Source: Actinomycetes bacterium
Lineage (GTDB): Bacteria; Actinomycetota; Actinomycetes; Mycobacteriales; Mycobacteriaceae
Assembly (NCBI GenBank): GCA_022600695.1
Contig: JAHZJY010000237.1
Span: forward strand, 1-12,614
Direction of reading: 5' to 3'
Length of the DNA stretch: 12,614 nucleotides
A model generated the notes under the pieces. It searched no databases and had not been told where the DNA came from. It was given only the letters and a program-made list of their open reading frames with translations. The translations under genes and the position numbers were made by a program. Below, piece after piece: positions 1 to 8,457 of this stretch; position 1 is the first letter of the stretch, and every line of letters starts with the position of its first letter.

Positions 1-492
1 GGCATCGGCGAATCGCTGCATCCAACCGCGCCAGCCAGGGCTGGCGACATGCTCGAAGTAGCGGAGTTCGCCACCCGGTTTGAGCAGCGAGCCCAGTTGC
101 TGCAGAACGGTTTCGGGAAACTCCACCGAACACAGCACCAGCGAGCAGACCACCGCGTCGAACGGCTCGAAATCCCCCGCCGCCACCTCGCCCATGGCCT
201 CGATGGTCGAGGCGATGACGGTGACCGGAACCGGGGCGACCGCAGCCGCTTCGCGAGCCTTGGGGGCAAGGCCCACCTCGGGCTCCACTGCGACGACCTC
301 CGTCACCGTATCCGGGTAGAAGGCGAAGTTGGTCCCGGTGCCCGCGCCGACCTCCAGTACCCGACCGGCCAGGCCTGCGAGATTCTCGATTCGCAGGCGG
401 CGCATCACTGGGGATTCGTGAGCAGACATCACCGACCACAACCGAGCGAAGAACGGATGGTCGAGGGTCTGCCCGACGGGGTTGGCGGTCAC
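1..492 (-). CDS. Class I SAM-dependent methyltransferase (3' end beyond window)
   Basis: The first 164 residues are in the window and the frame is still open at base 1, so the C-terminus is missing. The SAM-binding motif I is VLEVGAGTGTNF at residues 45-56, followed by an acidic residue at the end of strand 2 (AVEPE, E70). Motif IV-like DAVVCSLVLCSV is at 112-123 and the post-motif LKPGGELRYFEH at 137-148. This pattern is typical of the UbiE/phospholipid N-methyltransferase type (Methyltransf_11); the substrate cannot be read from sequence. I chose the GTG at 490-492 because the upstream mmpL stop overlaps it in a GTGA arrangement, implying translational coupling, and because TLDHPFFARLW lies at the N-terminus where this family usually has a conserved stretch. 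An internal ATG (codon 22) is less likely. From memory, M. tuberculosis Rv1147, a methyltransferase, also follows mmpL13, which supports a shared lipid-related role. Confidence 0.88.
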   Translation of the reverse strand, partial: MTANPVGQTLDHPFFARLWSVMSAHESPVMRRLRIENLAGLAGRVLEVGAGTGTNFAFYPDTVTEVVAVEPEVGLAPKAREAAAVAPVPVTVIASTIEAMGEVAAGDFEPFDAVVCSLVLCSVEFPETVLQQLGSLLKPGGELRYFEHVASPGWRGWMQRFADA

Positions 493-2783
493 TTCCCCAC
501 TGTAGCCAGCGACCCGGGCTCGGCCGGCGGGTACTCCGGCGGGCCCTCGCTGAGACCGAAACGTTCGTGCAGACGAACCAGCGGCGCCGGCGCCCACCAG
601 TTCCACCGTCCCATGACGTGCATGAACGCCGGCAGCAGACCCATCCGCACCAGGGTGGCATCGGTCAGTACGGCCAGCGTGAGCCCCAGCCCGAAGATGC
701 GCATGAACGACACCTGGGCGGCGATCAACGCGGCGAAGGCTATCGCCATGATCAGGGCGGCGGCGGTGACCACCCGGCCGGTGCGCGCCAATCCCAGTGC
801 CACGCTCTCGTCGTTGTCGACCCGGGTCCGCACCCGATCAGTCGACCCCGACCTCGCCGACCCGGATTTCAGCCAGAACTCCCGGATCCGGGCCAGCAGG
901 AACACCTCGTAATCCATCGACAACCCGAACGCGACACAGAACATCAGCACCGGGATGTTGGCCTCCATCGTTCCGGTCGGGGTGGTGCCCAGTGCGCCGA
1001 GGTGGCCTTCCTGAAAGACCCACACCAGCGCTCCGAAAGCCGCCGACAACGACAGCACATTGAGCACCAGAGCCTTCAGCGGCAGAATCAGGCTTCCGGT
1101 CAGCAGGAACAGCAGAATGAAAGTGATCACCCCGATCAGGGTCAGCACCAACGGCATTCGGGTGGTGACCGCCCCGACGACATCGCGATTGATCTGCGGG
1201 ACCCCACCGATCAGCACATCACGACCAGCCGGTCCGGCAACGGCGTGGAGCCGGTCGAGTTGGAGCCGCGAGGCATCGGAGAACAGCGGGGCGGTGCTGC
1301 GCACCGACAGAAAGGCGCTGCCGTCGACAGCGCCGGCCGGCGCGGACGGCGGGCCGACCCTGTTGCCGCCGGCGAACGTACCGCCGGGGGCGGATACCAA
1401 CGACACGTCGGCGACCCGCGACAGGTCGGCCGCATAGCGGTCGAGGTCCGCCTCGGTAACGCCGCCGGCGTCCGGGAGGATGACGCTCATACCGGAGTTG
1501 AGATTGCTGGAGAAGTCGTTTCGCAGCAGATCGCCCACCTGATGAGCCGATGCGGACTTCGGCAGCACCCGATCGTCCGGGCTGCCGAACTCAATGCCGA
1601 GGAACGGCGAGCCGAGCAGTAGCAGGACGGCCACGATCGCGATTCCGACCGGGATCGAGCGACGTATGACGAATTTCGTCGAGCGGTACCAGAACAGTTG
1701 CTCGACCGGTTTGGCGACCGGCTCCGGTCTGCGCAGTATCCGGCGTGCGAGCCGGCGGATGTCGAAGGCGTCCAGCCGGTCGCCGAGCATGACGATCGCC
1801 GCGGGCGTGATGATCACGGCCGCGGTCGCGGCGAATGCGACCGTTGCGATCCCGGCGAAGGCGAAGGACTGCAGGAAATACTGCGGGAACACCAGCAGGG
1901 CAGACAGCGATAGCGCGACCGTCACCGCAGAGAACAGCACGGTCCGTCCGGCGGTACACATGGTCCGCACCAGGGCGGCCTCGCGGGTAGCACCGTCGGA
2001 GATCTCGTCCCGGTAGCGGCTGACGATGAGCAGGGTGTAGTCGATAGCGAGCGCGAGACCCAGCGCGGCGGTGATGTTCAGCGCGAAGATCGACACCTCG
2101 CTGAAAGCGGTGATCAGCCGCAGCACCGCCATCGCGCCGAGGATCGCCATCAGGCCGACGACCATCGGCAGCGAAGCGGCAATCAAGCCGCCGAATACCC
2201 ACACCAGGACACCGAAGCTCAGCGGGATGGCGATGGCCTCCATCCGCAGCAGATCATGCTTGGTCTGGGTGTTGATCTGGTCGTAGATCAAGGCGGTGCC
2301 GCCGGCCCGGATACTCAGGCCGTCTCGGTCACCAACGACCGGCTCAGCAAGTTCGGCCGCATACCGGGGTGCCTTGTTCTCCCCGCCCGCCATGGTGGCG
2401 ACGATCAGTCCGGTCCTGCCGTCGGTGCTGAGCAATTCGGCCGCCGCTGCCGGTGGAGACGTCCACGGCGACGTCACACTCAGCACGTTCGGTGAGGCAT
2501 CAAGCCGGACGACGATATCGGACCCCGCGGTGCGGGCGCCGGCACTGGTGGCCCCCGCGGGGTCGGAAACCGTGATGAACAACTGCTGGTCGCTCTGGTC
2601 AAACTTCTCGTTGAGCATCTGCGACGCGCGCGCCGACTCCGAGCCCGGATCCTGAAACCCCCCGGCCGACAGGTGGTTGGCCACTGGAATTCCGAATACG
2701 GCGGTCACCGCGGCCAGCAGCGCCGCGATGGCCAGAATCCGCCGCGGCGAGCGAAGAGCCACCAGAGCGATTCGGTGCAGCAC
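489..2783 (-). CDS. mmpL13: MmpL-family RND lipid transporter, MmpL13-like, full length
   Basis: A 764-residue inner-membrane protein with the duplicated RND plan: TM1 near residues 15-33, a periplasmic loop to about 180, a membrane block to about 335, a cytoplasmic linker, TM7 near 378-395, a second periplasmic loop to about 540 and a second membrane block to about 722. Both proton-relay Asp-Tyr pairs of MmpL proteins are present: AIDYTLLIVSRYRDE (D248, Y249) and GLSMDYEVFLLARIRE (D624, Y625). There is no long C-terminal cytoplasmic domain; the tail is only about 40 residues. The open frame begins with three GTGs in four codons. The Shine-Dalgarno GGAAAGG (2793-2799) abuts the first (2790-2792) but sits 9 nt from the fourth codon (2781-2783), which I prefer. 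From memory, the M. tuberculosis counterpart is split into mmpL13a/mmpL13b, whereas this one is unbroken. MmpL proteins export lipids or siderophores; the cargo here is unknown. It overlaps the downstream methyltransferase by 4 nt. The mmpL13 name rests on recalled synteny. Confidence 0.9.
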   Translation of the reverse strand: MLHRIALVALRSPRRILAIAALLAAVTAVFGIPVANHLSAGGFQDPGSESARASQMLNEKFDQSDQQLFITVSDPAGATSAGARTAGSDIVVRLDASPNVLSVTSPWTSPPAAAAELLSTDGRTGLIVATMAGGENKAPRYAAELAEPVVGDRDGLSIRAGGTALIYDQINTQTKHDLLRMEAIAIPLSFGVLVWVFGGLIAASLPMVVGLMAILGAMAVLRLITAFSEVSIFALNITAALGLALAIDYTLLIVSRYRDEISDGATREAALVRTMCTAGRTVLFSAVTVALSLSALLVFPQYFLQSFAFAGIATVAFAATAAVIITPAAIVMLGDRLDAFDIRRLARRILRRPEPVAKPVEQLFWYRSTKFVIRRSIPVGIAIVAVLLLLGSPFLGIEFGSPDDRVLPKSASAHQVGDLLRNDFSSNLNSGMSVILPDAGGVTEADLDRYAADLSRVADVSLVSAPGGTFAGGNRVGPPSAPAGAVDGSAFLSVRSTAPLFSDASRLQLDRLHAVAGPAGRDVLIGGVPQINRDVVGAVTTRMPLVLTLIGVITFILLFLLTGSLILPLKALVLNVLSLSAAFGALVWVFQEGHLGALGTTPTGTMEANIPVLMFCVAFGLSMDYEVFLLARIREFWLKSGSARSGSTDRVRTRVDNDESVALGLARTGRVVTAAALIMAIAFAALIAAQVSFMRIFGLGLTLAVLTDATLVRMGLLPAFMHVMGRWNWWAPAPLVRLHERFGLSEGPPEYPPAEPGSLATVGK

Positions 2784-2792
2784 AGACACCAC

Positions 2793-2820
2793 CCTTTCCG
2801 CCGGTCAGCTAACTGCCGGC
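2793..2820 (-). promoter_or_regulatory. mmpL leader: imperfect hairpin next to the ribosome-binding site
   Basis: On the + strand GCCGGTCAG (2800-2808), CTAA, then CTGCCGGC (2813-2820) form an inverted repeat with a one-base bulge. In the mmpL mRNA it would fold directly 5' of the GGAAAGG Shine-Dalgarno (2793-2799). It could limit ribosome access or act as a protein site. I could not identify a convincing -10 box for mmpL between 2820 and 2953. Confidence 0.35.
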
Positions 2821-2939
2821 CGGAACAGTGTGGGTGCCACGGCAGGGACCGGTCAAACCCGGCGGGGGTCCGTCAGCCGGCGGTAACTATTGCCACCAAT
2901 TTCCGAAACGTGACTCAAACTTTCCTTAGAGCAGACCAA

Positions 2940-2953
2940 TACGCTCCTAAAGT
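2940..2953 (+). promoter_or_regulatory. Candidate leaderless promoter of the acidic mini-gene
   Basis: TACGCT (2940-2945) matches the mycobacterial TANNNT -10 consensus and lies 8 nt before the ATG at 2954, the spacing expected for a leaderless transcript. There is no Shine-Dalgarno upstream of that ATG. TAAAGT (2948-2953) also matches TANNNT but would place the transcription start inside the ORF. No clear -35 is visible. Confidence 0.35.
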
Positions 2954-3085
2954 ATGTGGATCGACGACACCAGTGCCGATGTCATCAAAGTTGACTTCGA
3001 AGCTCTCTATCACGGCGATTTCCTCGTGGAGGGTGACACCTCCGAGCAGTTCGAGGACCCCTCGCCGCTGGCGAACGCCAGCTGA
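2954..3085 (+). CDS. Unrecognised 43-residue acidic small protein
   Basis: ATG at 2954-2956, TGA at 3083-3085, with an in-frame TAA six bases before the ATG, so the 5' end is fixed. The product begins MWIDDTSADVIKVDFEALY and ends FEDPSPLANAS. It has 7 Asp and 4 Glu against one Lys and no Arg, no Cys and no signal peptide or membrane segment. About 34 of 43 codons end in G or C (nearly all in the second half), as expected of a translated gene in this genome. A strong hairpin starts 9 nt after the stop, and a TANNNT box lies 8 nt before the ATG. It is transcribed away from mmpL and towards the convergent NMO operon, so it is a separate unit. I do not recognise the family. A regulatory peptide, a protein-binding partner or a RiPP-type precursor are all possible, but no modification enzyme is seen nearby. 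Confidence 0.6.
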   Translation: MWIDDTSADVIKVDFEALYHGDFLVEGDTSEQFEDPSPLANAS

Positions 3086-3093
3086 CCGACGCA

Positions 3094-3118
3094 CCCTCCG
3101 GCCGGCCAAGCCGGAGGG
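3094..3118 (+). terminator. Hairpin terminator after the acidic mini-gene
   Basis: CCCTCCGGC (3094-3102), loop CGGCCAA, then GCCGGAGGG (3110-3118) give a perfect 9-bp GC-rich stem 9 nt after the stop codon. It is followed by CCGTTGCG rather than a U tract, a form common in mycobacteria. Confidence 0.6.
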
Positions 3119-3200
3119 CCGTTGCGGGACACGCCGCTGACCTCCCGCGTTAAATCGCGTCACTCGACAGCACCGCGTCAACAGCAACTCCAGCCCGACT

Positions 3201-3245
3201 AAAAACGCTTGCCCGCCTGGTGTCCAGGCGGGCATCACTGCGTTT
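3201..3245 (-). terminator. Intrinsic terminator of the SDR-NMO operon
   Basis: GCCCGCCTGG (3211-3220), loop TGT, CCAGGCGGGC (3224-3233) form a perfect 10-bp stem. Outer AAACGC (3203-3208) and GCGTTT (3240-3245) can extend it across an internal loop. Read on the minus strand, the hairpin is followed by AAGCGTTTTT, giving a U tract, and it lies 38 nt after the NMO stop. It may also stop read-through from the + strand mini-gene. Confidence 0.75.
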
Positions 3246-3283
3246 GGGGGGTTTGAGCCGCTATCCGAACACCGACGACCTCC

Positions 3284-5096
<1,813 letters not shown>

Positions 5097-5116
5097 TGCA
5101 CGCGTTCCTTTCGAGT

Positions 5117-5134
5117 CGACCTACTGGTTGGTCG
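5117..5134 (-). promoter_or_regulatory. TetR-type operator candidate at the SDR promoter
   Basis: CGACC (5117-5121), an 8-nt spacer and GGTCG (5130-5134) form an inverted repeat. Read on the minus strand it is CGACCAACCAGTAGGTCG. It overlaps the start site predicted from the TATAGT -10 box, a typical repressor position, and shares an ACCAACCnnTnGGTC pattern with the palindrome upstream of the thiolase (11530-11543). Confidence 0.45.
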
Positions 5135-5136
5135 GG

Positions 5137-5142
5137 ACTATA
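5137..5142 (-). promoter_or_regulatory. -10 box of the SDR-NMO operon
   Basis: ACTATA on the + strand is TATAGT on the minus strand, one base from the ideal TATAAT. It places the transcription start near 5130, about 34 nt before the SDR GTG. No clear -35 is visible. Confidence 0.55.
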
Positions 5143-5162
5143 CGCACTTCTCGACCGGCCGC

Positions 5163-6251
5163 TCAGACCCAGTCGTTGAACACGGCATCGTCATCCTCCC
5201 CGGGAGCACGAGGCGGGGTGGGAATGCCGGGCTGTGTGCGGGAGAACCTTGGTGCGGGCATCGGGAAGACCGAATCGCCGACCTTGTAGAAGCTGTCGCG
5301 CTCGACGTTGTGCGGTTCGGTTTCGATCTCGGCGAAGGACAGAATCGGTGCCACACAGGCGTCACTGCCCGCGAAGACCTTCGCCCAGTGATCACGATCG
5401 CCGGCGAGGAAGGTCTCGGTAAGCGTCGCCCGCAACTCCGGCCATCCGGCGATGTCGTTCTGGTCCGGTAGGTCGGCTGCATCCAGTCCCAGCTTCTGCA
5501 GCAGTTCGGCGAAGAACTGCGGCTCGATGGCGCCCACCGAAACATGGCGTCCGTCCGCGCACTCATAGACGTCGTAGTAGGGCGCACCGGTGTCGAGCAG
5601 GTTCGTACCGCGAACATCACTCCACAGCCCGGTGTGGCGGAACGCGAATATCATCTGGGCCAGCACCGCCGAACCATCCACCATTGCGGCATCGATGACC
5701 TGACCCTGGCCGGATCGTTCGCGCTCGTACAGGGCGGCGAGAACACCGACCAGCAGGAACATCGAGCCGCCACCGAAGTCGCCGACCAGGTTCAGCGGAG
5801 GCACCGGCCGCTCACCCACCCGGCCGATGGCATGCAGCACCCCGTTCAGCGAAATGTAGTTCATATCGTGGCCGGAGCGCTGACTGCGAGGTCCGGTCTG
5901 GCCCCAACCGGTCATTCGGGCGTAGATCAGCCGTTCGTTGACCTTCGCACAGTCCTGCGGGCCGAGACCGAGCCGTTCGGTGACGCCGGGCCTGAAGCCC
6001 TCGATGAGCACGTCGGCCCTCGCGATCAGTGCAAGTACCTTCTCCCGACCCTCCGCACTCTTCAGGTCGGCGGTCACCGAGCGGCGGTTGCGGAGCAGGT
6101 AGTCCTGACTCGGCGCCGGGTTGGGCACCTTGCTGGGCCGTTCGACGCGGACCACCTCGGCCCCGAGATCACCGAGAATCATCGCGGCGTGCGGCCCGGG
6201 TCCGATCCCGGCAAGTTCGATGACGCGCACGCCCACCAGTGGTCCCGCCAT
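5163..6251 (-). CDS. mcr: Alpha-methylacyl-CoA racemase (CaiB/BaiF CoA-transferase fold)
   Basis: A 362-residue protein that interconverts (2R)- and (2S)-2-methylacyl-CoA, allowing branched-chain and sterol side-chain acyl-CoA to enter beta-oxidation. The N-terminal [31 protein letters not shown] segment (7-37) is the family CoA-binding region. The catalytic residues known for M. tuberculosis MCR (His126, Asp156, Glu241) are matched with an offset of +2: H128 in SGHDMNY, D158 in VGDFGGG and E243 in VGAIEPQFF. Length is close to the 360 residues of the tuberculosis enzyme. The ATG at 6249-6251 has GAAGGGG upstream; an in-frame start 18 codons earlier would run into the tandem repeat and is rejected. 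The SDR follows after 66 nt, but that gap has its own promoter, so co-transcription would be only partial. The crotonase-fold gene is divergent across 77 nt. The functional call is strong because all three catalytic residues are present. Confidence 0.95.
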   Translation of the reverse strand: MAGPLVGVRVIELAGIGPGPHAAMILGDLGAEVVRVERPSKVPNPAPSQDYLLRNRRSVTADLKSAEGREKVLALIARADVLIEGFRPGVTERLGLGPQDCAKVNERLIYARMTGWGQTGPRSQRSGHDMNYISLNGVLHAIGRVGERPVPPLNLVGDFGGGSMFLLVGVLAALYERERSGQGQVIDAAMVDGSAVLAQMIFAFRHTGLWSDVRGTNLLDTGAPYYDVYECADGRHVSVGAIEPQFFAELLQKLGLDAADLPDQNDIAGWPELRATLTETFLAGDRDHWAKVFAGSDACVAPILSFAEIETEPHNVERDSFYKVGDSVFPMPAPRFSRTQPGIPTPPRAPGEDDDAVFNDWV

Positions 6252-6288
6252 GCTCGTACCGCCCCTTCGTCGCAGATGAAGTGACCTC

Positions 6289-6332
6289 TTTGTACCGTGT
6301 CCCACTGTGATTTGTACCGTGTCCCACTGTGA
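6289..6332 (+). repeat. Perfect 22-bp tandem duplication containing a promoter and start codon
   Basis: Positions 6289-6310 and 6311-6332 are identical, abutting 22-bp units that begin TTTGTACCGTG and end CCCACTGTGA. Each unit carries TACCGT, a TANNNT -10 match, followed 7 nt later by GTG. The second GTG (6329) starts the crotonase-fold gene; the first (6307) opens a 15-codon frame that ends in TGA at 6352-6354. Twenty-two bp is close to two helical turns, so the units may also be paired operator sites in the mcr/echA intergenic region. Confidence 0.9.
6316..6321 (+). promoter_or_regulatory. -10 box for a leaderless echA transcript
   Basis: TACCGT matches TANNNT and lies 7 nt before the GTG at 6329. 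There is no Shine-Dalgarno in front of this GTG, so transcription and translation probably start at the same base. An identical box in the first repeat copy is at 6294-6299. Confidence 0.5.
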
Positions 6333-7126
6333 CCACCTACACCGGCATCGATGACCTCACCGTCTCCCTGGACGGCAACGTGCTGACGGTGACGCTGAAC
6401 CGGCCGGACAGCCTCAACTCGCTCACCGAGGAGATGCTCGGCGCCCTCGCCGATACCGTGGACCGGGCCGCCGGGGATCCGGCGGTCAAGGTGATACGTC
6501 TGCTCGGTGCGGGGCGTGGCTTCTGCTCCGGAGCAGGTATCAGTGCCGAAGACCAGGCCGCGGCGAAGTCGGCGGCGGTCGACGGCGTTCTCCTCGCGGC
6601 AAACCGCGCGGTGCGATCCATCGTGGCCTCCCCGAAACCGGTCGTGACGGTGGTGCACGGTGCCACCGCAGGCGTAGGTGTCTCGCTGGCGTTGGCCGGC
6701 GATATCGTCCTGGCCTCGGACAAGTCGTTCTTCCTGCTGGCCTTCACCCGGATCGCCCTGATGCCCGACGGCGGCGCGACGGCGCTGGTGGCTGCGGCAA
6801 TCGGCCGGATCCGGGCCATGCGGATGGCCTTGCTGGCCGAACGGATCACCGCCGCCGACGCTTTGGAGTACGGACTGATCAGCGGGGTGTATCCGGATGC
6901 CGAGTTGGCCGACGGCGCGGCAGCGGTGATCGACACCCTGGTGGCCGGTCCGACACTCGCGCTGGCCAGGACCAAACATGCCATCAACGCCGCGACGCTG
7001 ACGGAGCTGGACCCCGCCATCAGCCGCGAGACCGAGGGGCAGATGACCCTGATGGCAGCACGCGACTTCGCCGAGGGCACCAAGGCGTTCCAGCAGCGCC
7101 GCGAGCCGGACTTCACCGATACCTGA
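6329..7126 (+). CDS. Crotonase-fold enoyl-CoA hydratase/isomerase-family protein lacking both hydratase glutamates
   Basis: A 265-residue crotonase-fold protein. The N-terminal [14 protein letters not shown] (19-32), the oxyanion-hole region GFCSGAG (64-70) and [15 protein letters not shown] (112-126) are all present, so the CoA-binding fold is intact. By alignment with classical hydratases, the two catalytic glutamates (rat Glu144 and Glu164) are replaced by Ser119 and Ala138. An Asp in LMPDGGA (D147) sits where PaaG-type isomerases keep their catalytic Asp. Delta-isomerase or another crotonase activity is therefore more likely than hydration. The start is a GTG without a Shine-Dalgarno, in the second copy of the 22-bp repeat. 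It is divergent from mcr, as I recall echA10/echA11 being in M. tuberculosis (Rv1141c-Rv1143). I cannot say which of the two it matches, so no symbol is given. It converges on the CPBP gene across 29 nt. Confidence 0.88.
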   Translation: MTTYTGIDDLTVSLDGNVLTVTLNRPDSLNSLTEEMLGALADTVDRAAGDPAVKVIRLLGAGRGFCSGAGISAEDQAAAKSAAVDGVLLAANRAVRSIVASPKPVVTVVHGATAGVGVSLALAGDIVLASDKSFFLLAFTRIALMPDGGATALVAAAIGRIRAMRMALLAERITAADALEYGLISGVYPDAELADGAAAVIDTLVAGPTLALARTKHAINAATLTELDPAISRETEGQMTLMAARDFAEGTKAFQQRREPDFTDT

Positions 7127-7155
7127 GGGCGCCCGCGTACCTCAGAGCGCTCGCG

Positions 7156-7875
7156 CTACATCCCGAAGATCGGTGGCAACGCCAGCACCATGATCAGGCC
7201 CCACACCAGATGGGTGAGCATCGGTGCCAGCACCCCGCCGGTGGCGCGGCGCTGCCATGCACACACGGTGCCCAGCACCAGCGCGGCGAAACCCAGCATC
7301 GGGTTGCCGGTGGCCGAGGTCGCGATCGCATACAGCAACGTCGAAATCGCCACCGGATAGAACCGCCCGAGCGCGGTGTAGAGCGCACCCCGGAAGAAGA
7401 TCTCCTCGGCAACTCCGTTGACCAGCGCGATGAGCACGATCAGCAGCACTGGGCCGTGGTTGGTGTATTCCAGGACCCGGGTGATCCGCTCGGCGATTGC
7501 CGGGATGTGCCGAACCACCAGACCGCCGACCAGGAAAATCCCGCCGAGCAGCAGACCCGCCGTGATCCCGGTGATCACCGGCCGCTGGTTTCGGCCCCGC
7601 CATCTGATGCTGCCGAGATGCAGAGGGCCGGACAGCAGGGCGCCCAGGGCCCAGACCACCGCCAGCGACAGAGTCGACCAGTAAAACGCCGTCGCCCCGG
7701 GCCGCTGATGCATGGAATAGGCCAGCAACGCTGCGCCGGCGATCAGCACCAGGCAGACCACTACCCGGCGACGGCGCACCACCGAGGGCCATTCCTGGTG
7801 CGGCACAGCCACATTGGTGGCGGCCGCCCGGATCTGCTCGATGTGCATCCCTCCCACCGTACGAAACAAACCCAT
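7156..7875 (-). CDS. CPBP-family intramembrane protein, possibly inactive protease
   Basis: About 239 residues with several membrane segments: near 38-56, 65-85, 103-124, 143-158, 173-190, 194-206 and 217-234, counted from the ATG at 7873-7875. CPBP (CAAX protease and bacteriocin-processing) motif 1, EExxxR, is clear in VAEEIFFRGAL (E157, E158, R162), and the motif 3 His is in THLVWG (H222). The motif 2 position, normally FxxxH, reads YAIAT here, so one metal-ligand His seems missing. Start choice is uncertain. GTG 7890 and ATG 7875 lack a Shine-Dalgarno. ATG 7848 has GGGAGGG touching it, too close to work well. TAGTGT (7887-7892 on the minus strand) is a -10 candidate placing the mRNA start 4-5 nt before ATG 7875, which I prefer. 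From memory, M. tuberculosis Rv1140, a membrane protein in the same locus, may be the counterpart. The substrate is unknown. Confidence 0.75.
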   Translation of the reverse strand: MGLFRTVGGMHIEQIRAAATNVAVPHQEWPSVVRRRRVVVCLVLIAGAALLAYSMHQRPGATAFYWSTLSLAVVWALGALLSGPLHLGSIRWRGRNQRPVITGITAGLLLGGIFLVGGLVVRHIPAIAERITRVLEYTNHGPVLLIVLIALVNGVAEEIFFRGALYTALGRFYPVAISTLLYAIATSATGNPMLGFAALVLGTVCAWQRRATGGVLAPMLTHLVWGLIMVLALPPIFGM

Positions 7876-7916
7876 CCGAATGAATGACACTAGGCTGACG
7901 TCCGCCTGCGCCGGCC

Positions 7917-8450
7917 CTAGGTGGCTTCGCGGTGCAGGTCAACCAGCATTTCGTAGACGGCGGCGTTGTTGCGGTTGCCGGCCAGTTCAGAATCGCTGAG
8001 TTCGCGGCGCACACGGCCGGGCACGCCGGCCACCAGCATGCCGGGTGGTATCACCATCCCCTGCGGAATGAGCGCGCCGGCGGCCACCAGGGCACCCGCG
8101 CCGACCACCGCCCCGTTGAGGACGGTCGCACCCATCCCGATCAGCGCTCCGTCCCCGATGGTGCAGCCGTGCAGAACCGCGTTGTGCCCGATGCTGACCC
8201 CGGCGCCCACCCGGACCGGATACTCGGGATCGACATGTATGACCGCCCCGTCCTGAATATTGCTGCCGGCGCCGATGTCGATCGGCTCGGCCTCGGCCCG
8301 CAGGGTGGCCGAGTACCAGACACTCGACCGCCCGGCGAGCCGCACCCGCCCGATCAGACTGGCGTTGGGAGCCACCCAGGCATCCGGGTCCACGTCGGGG
8401 CTGTGACCACGAATGGAGACGACAATCGGCCCGGCGACAGGTTCAGCCAT
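7917..8450 (-). CDS. Gamma-class carbonic anhydrase-like left-handed beta-helix protein
   Basis: A 177-residue hexapeptide-repeat protein with the [LIV]GxGxx rhythm of a left-handed beta-helix through residues 30-145. The three zinc-ligand histidines of the gamma-carbonic anhydrase family are present: H72 in GAVIHV, and H89 and H94 in IGHNAVLHGC. R51 and Q66 match Arg59 and Gln75 of the archaeal enzyme Cam, but the Asp61 position is Glu (LRAEAEP, E53), and the acidic proton-shuttle loop of Cam is absent, as in most bacterial CaiE/PaaY/YrdA-type members. Carbonic anhydrase or another hydrolase/CoA-related role is possible. The ATG at 8448-8450 has no Shine-Dalgarno but lies 7 nt after TACGAT, suggesting a leaderless start; an in-frame extension of 81 codons upstream runs through the FAS1 promoter and is rejected. 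The CPBP gene follows downstream on the same strand. Confidence 0.85.
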   Translation of the reverse strand: MAEPVAGPIVVSIRGHSPDVDPDAWVAPNASLIGRVRLAGRSSVWYSATLRAEAEPIDIGAGSNIQDGAVIHVDPEYPVRVGAGVSIGHNAVLHGCTIGDGALIGMGATVLNGAVVGAGALVAAGALIPQGMVIPPGMLVAGVPGRVRRELSDSELAGNRNNAAVYEMLVDLHREAT

Positions 8451-8457
8451 GCCCAGC

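Noticed and set aside
567..1622. A 351-codon open frame on the + strand opposite mmpL
   Set aside because: Composition is dominated by His, Gln, Arg and Gly with no domain; it is the antisense shadow of the GC-rich mmpL gene, whose family motifs are unmistakable.
2915..3238. A 107-codon minus-strand open frame in the mmpL-NMO gap
   Set aside because: It starts within the terminator hairpin at 3211-3233, runs through the second hairpin and lies antisense to the better-supported mini-gene.
5544..6284. A 246-codon + strand open frame over mcr
   Set aside because: Antisense shadow; mcr has all three catalytic residues in the other strand.
6337..7116. A 259-codon minus-strand open frame over the crotonase gene
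   Set aside because: Ser/Ala/Arg-rich shadow without motifs; the + strand product is a clear crotonase fold.
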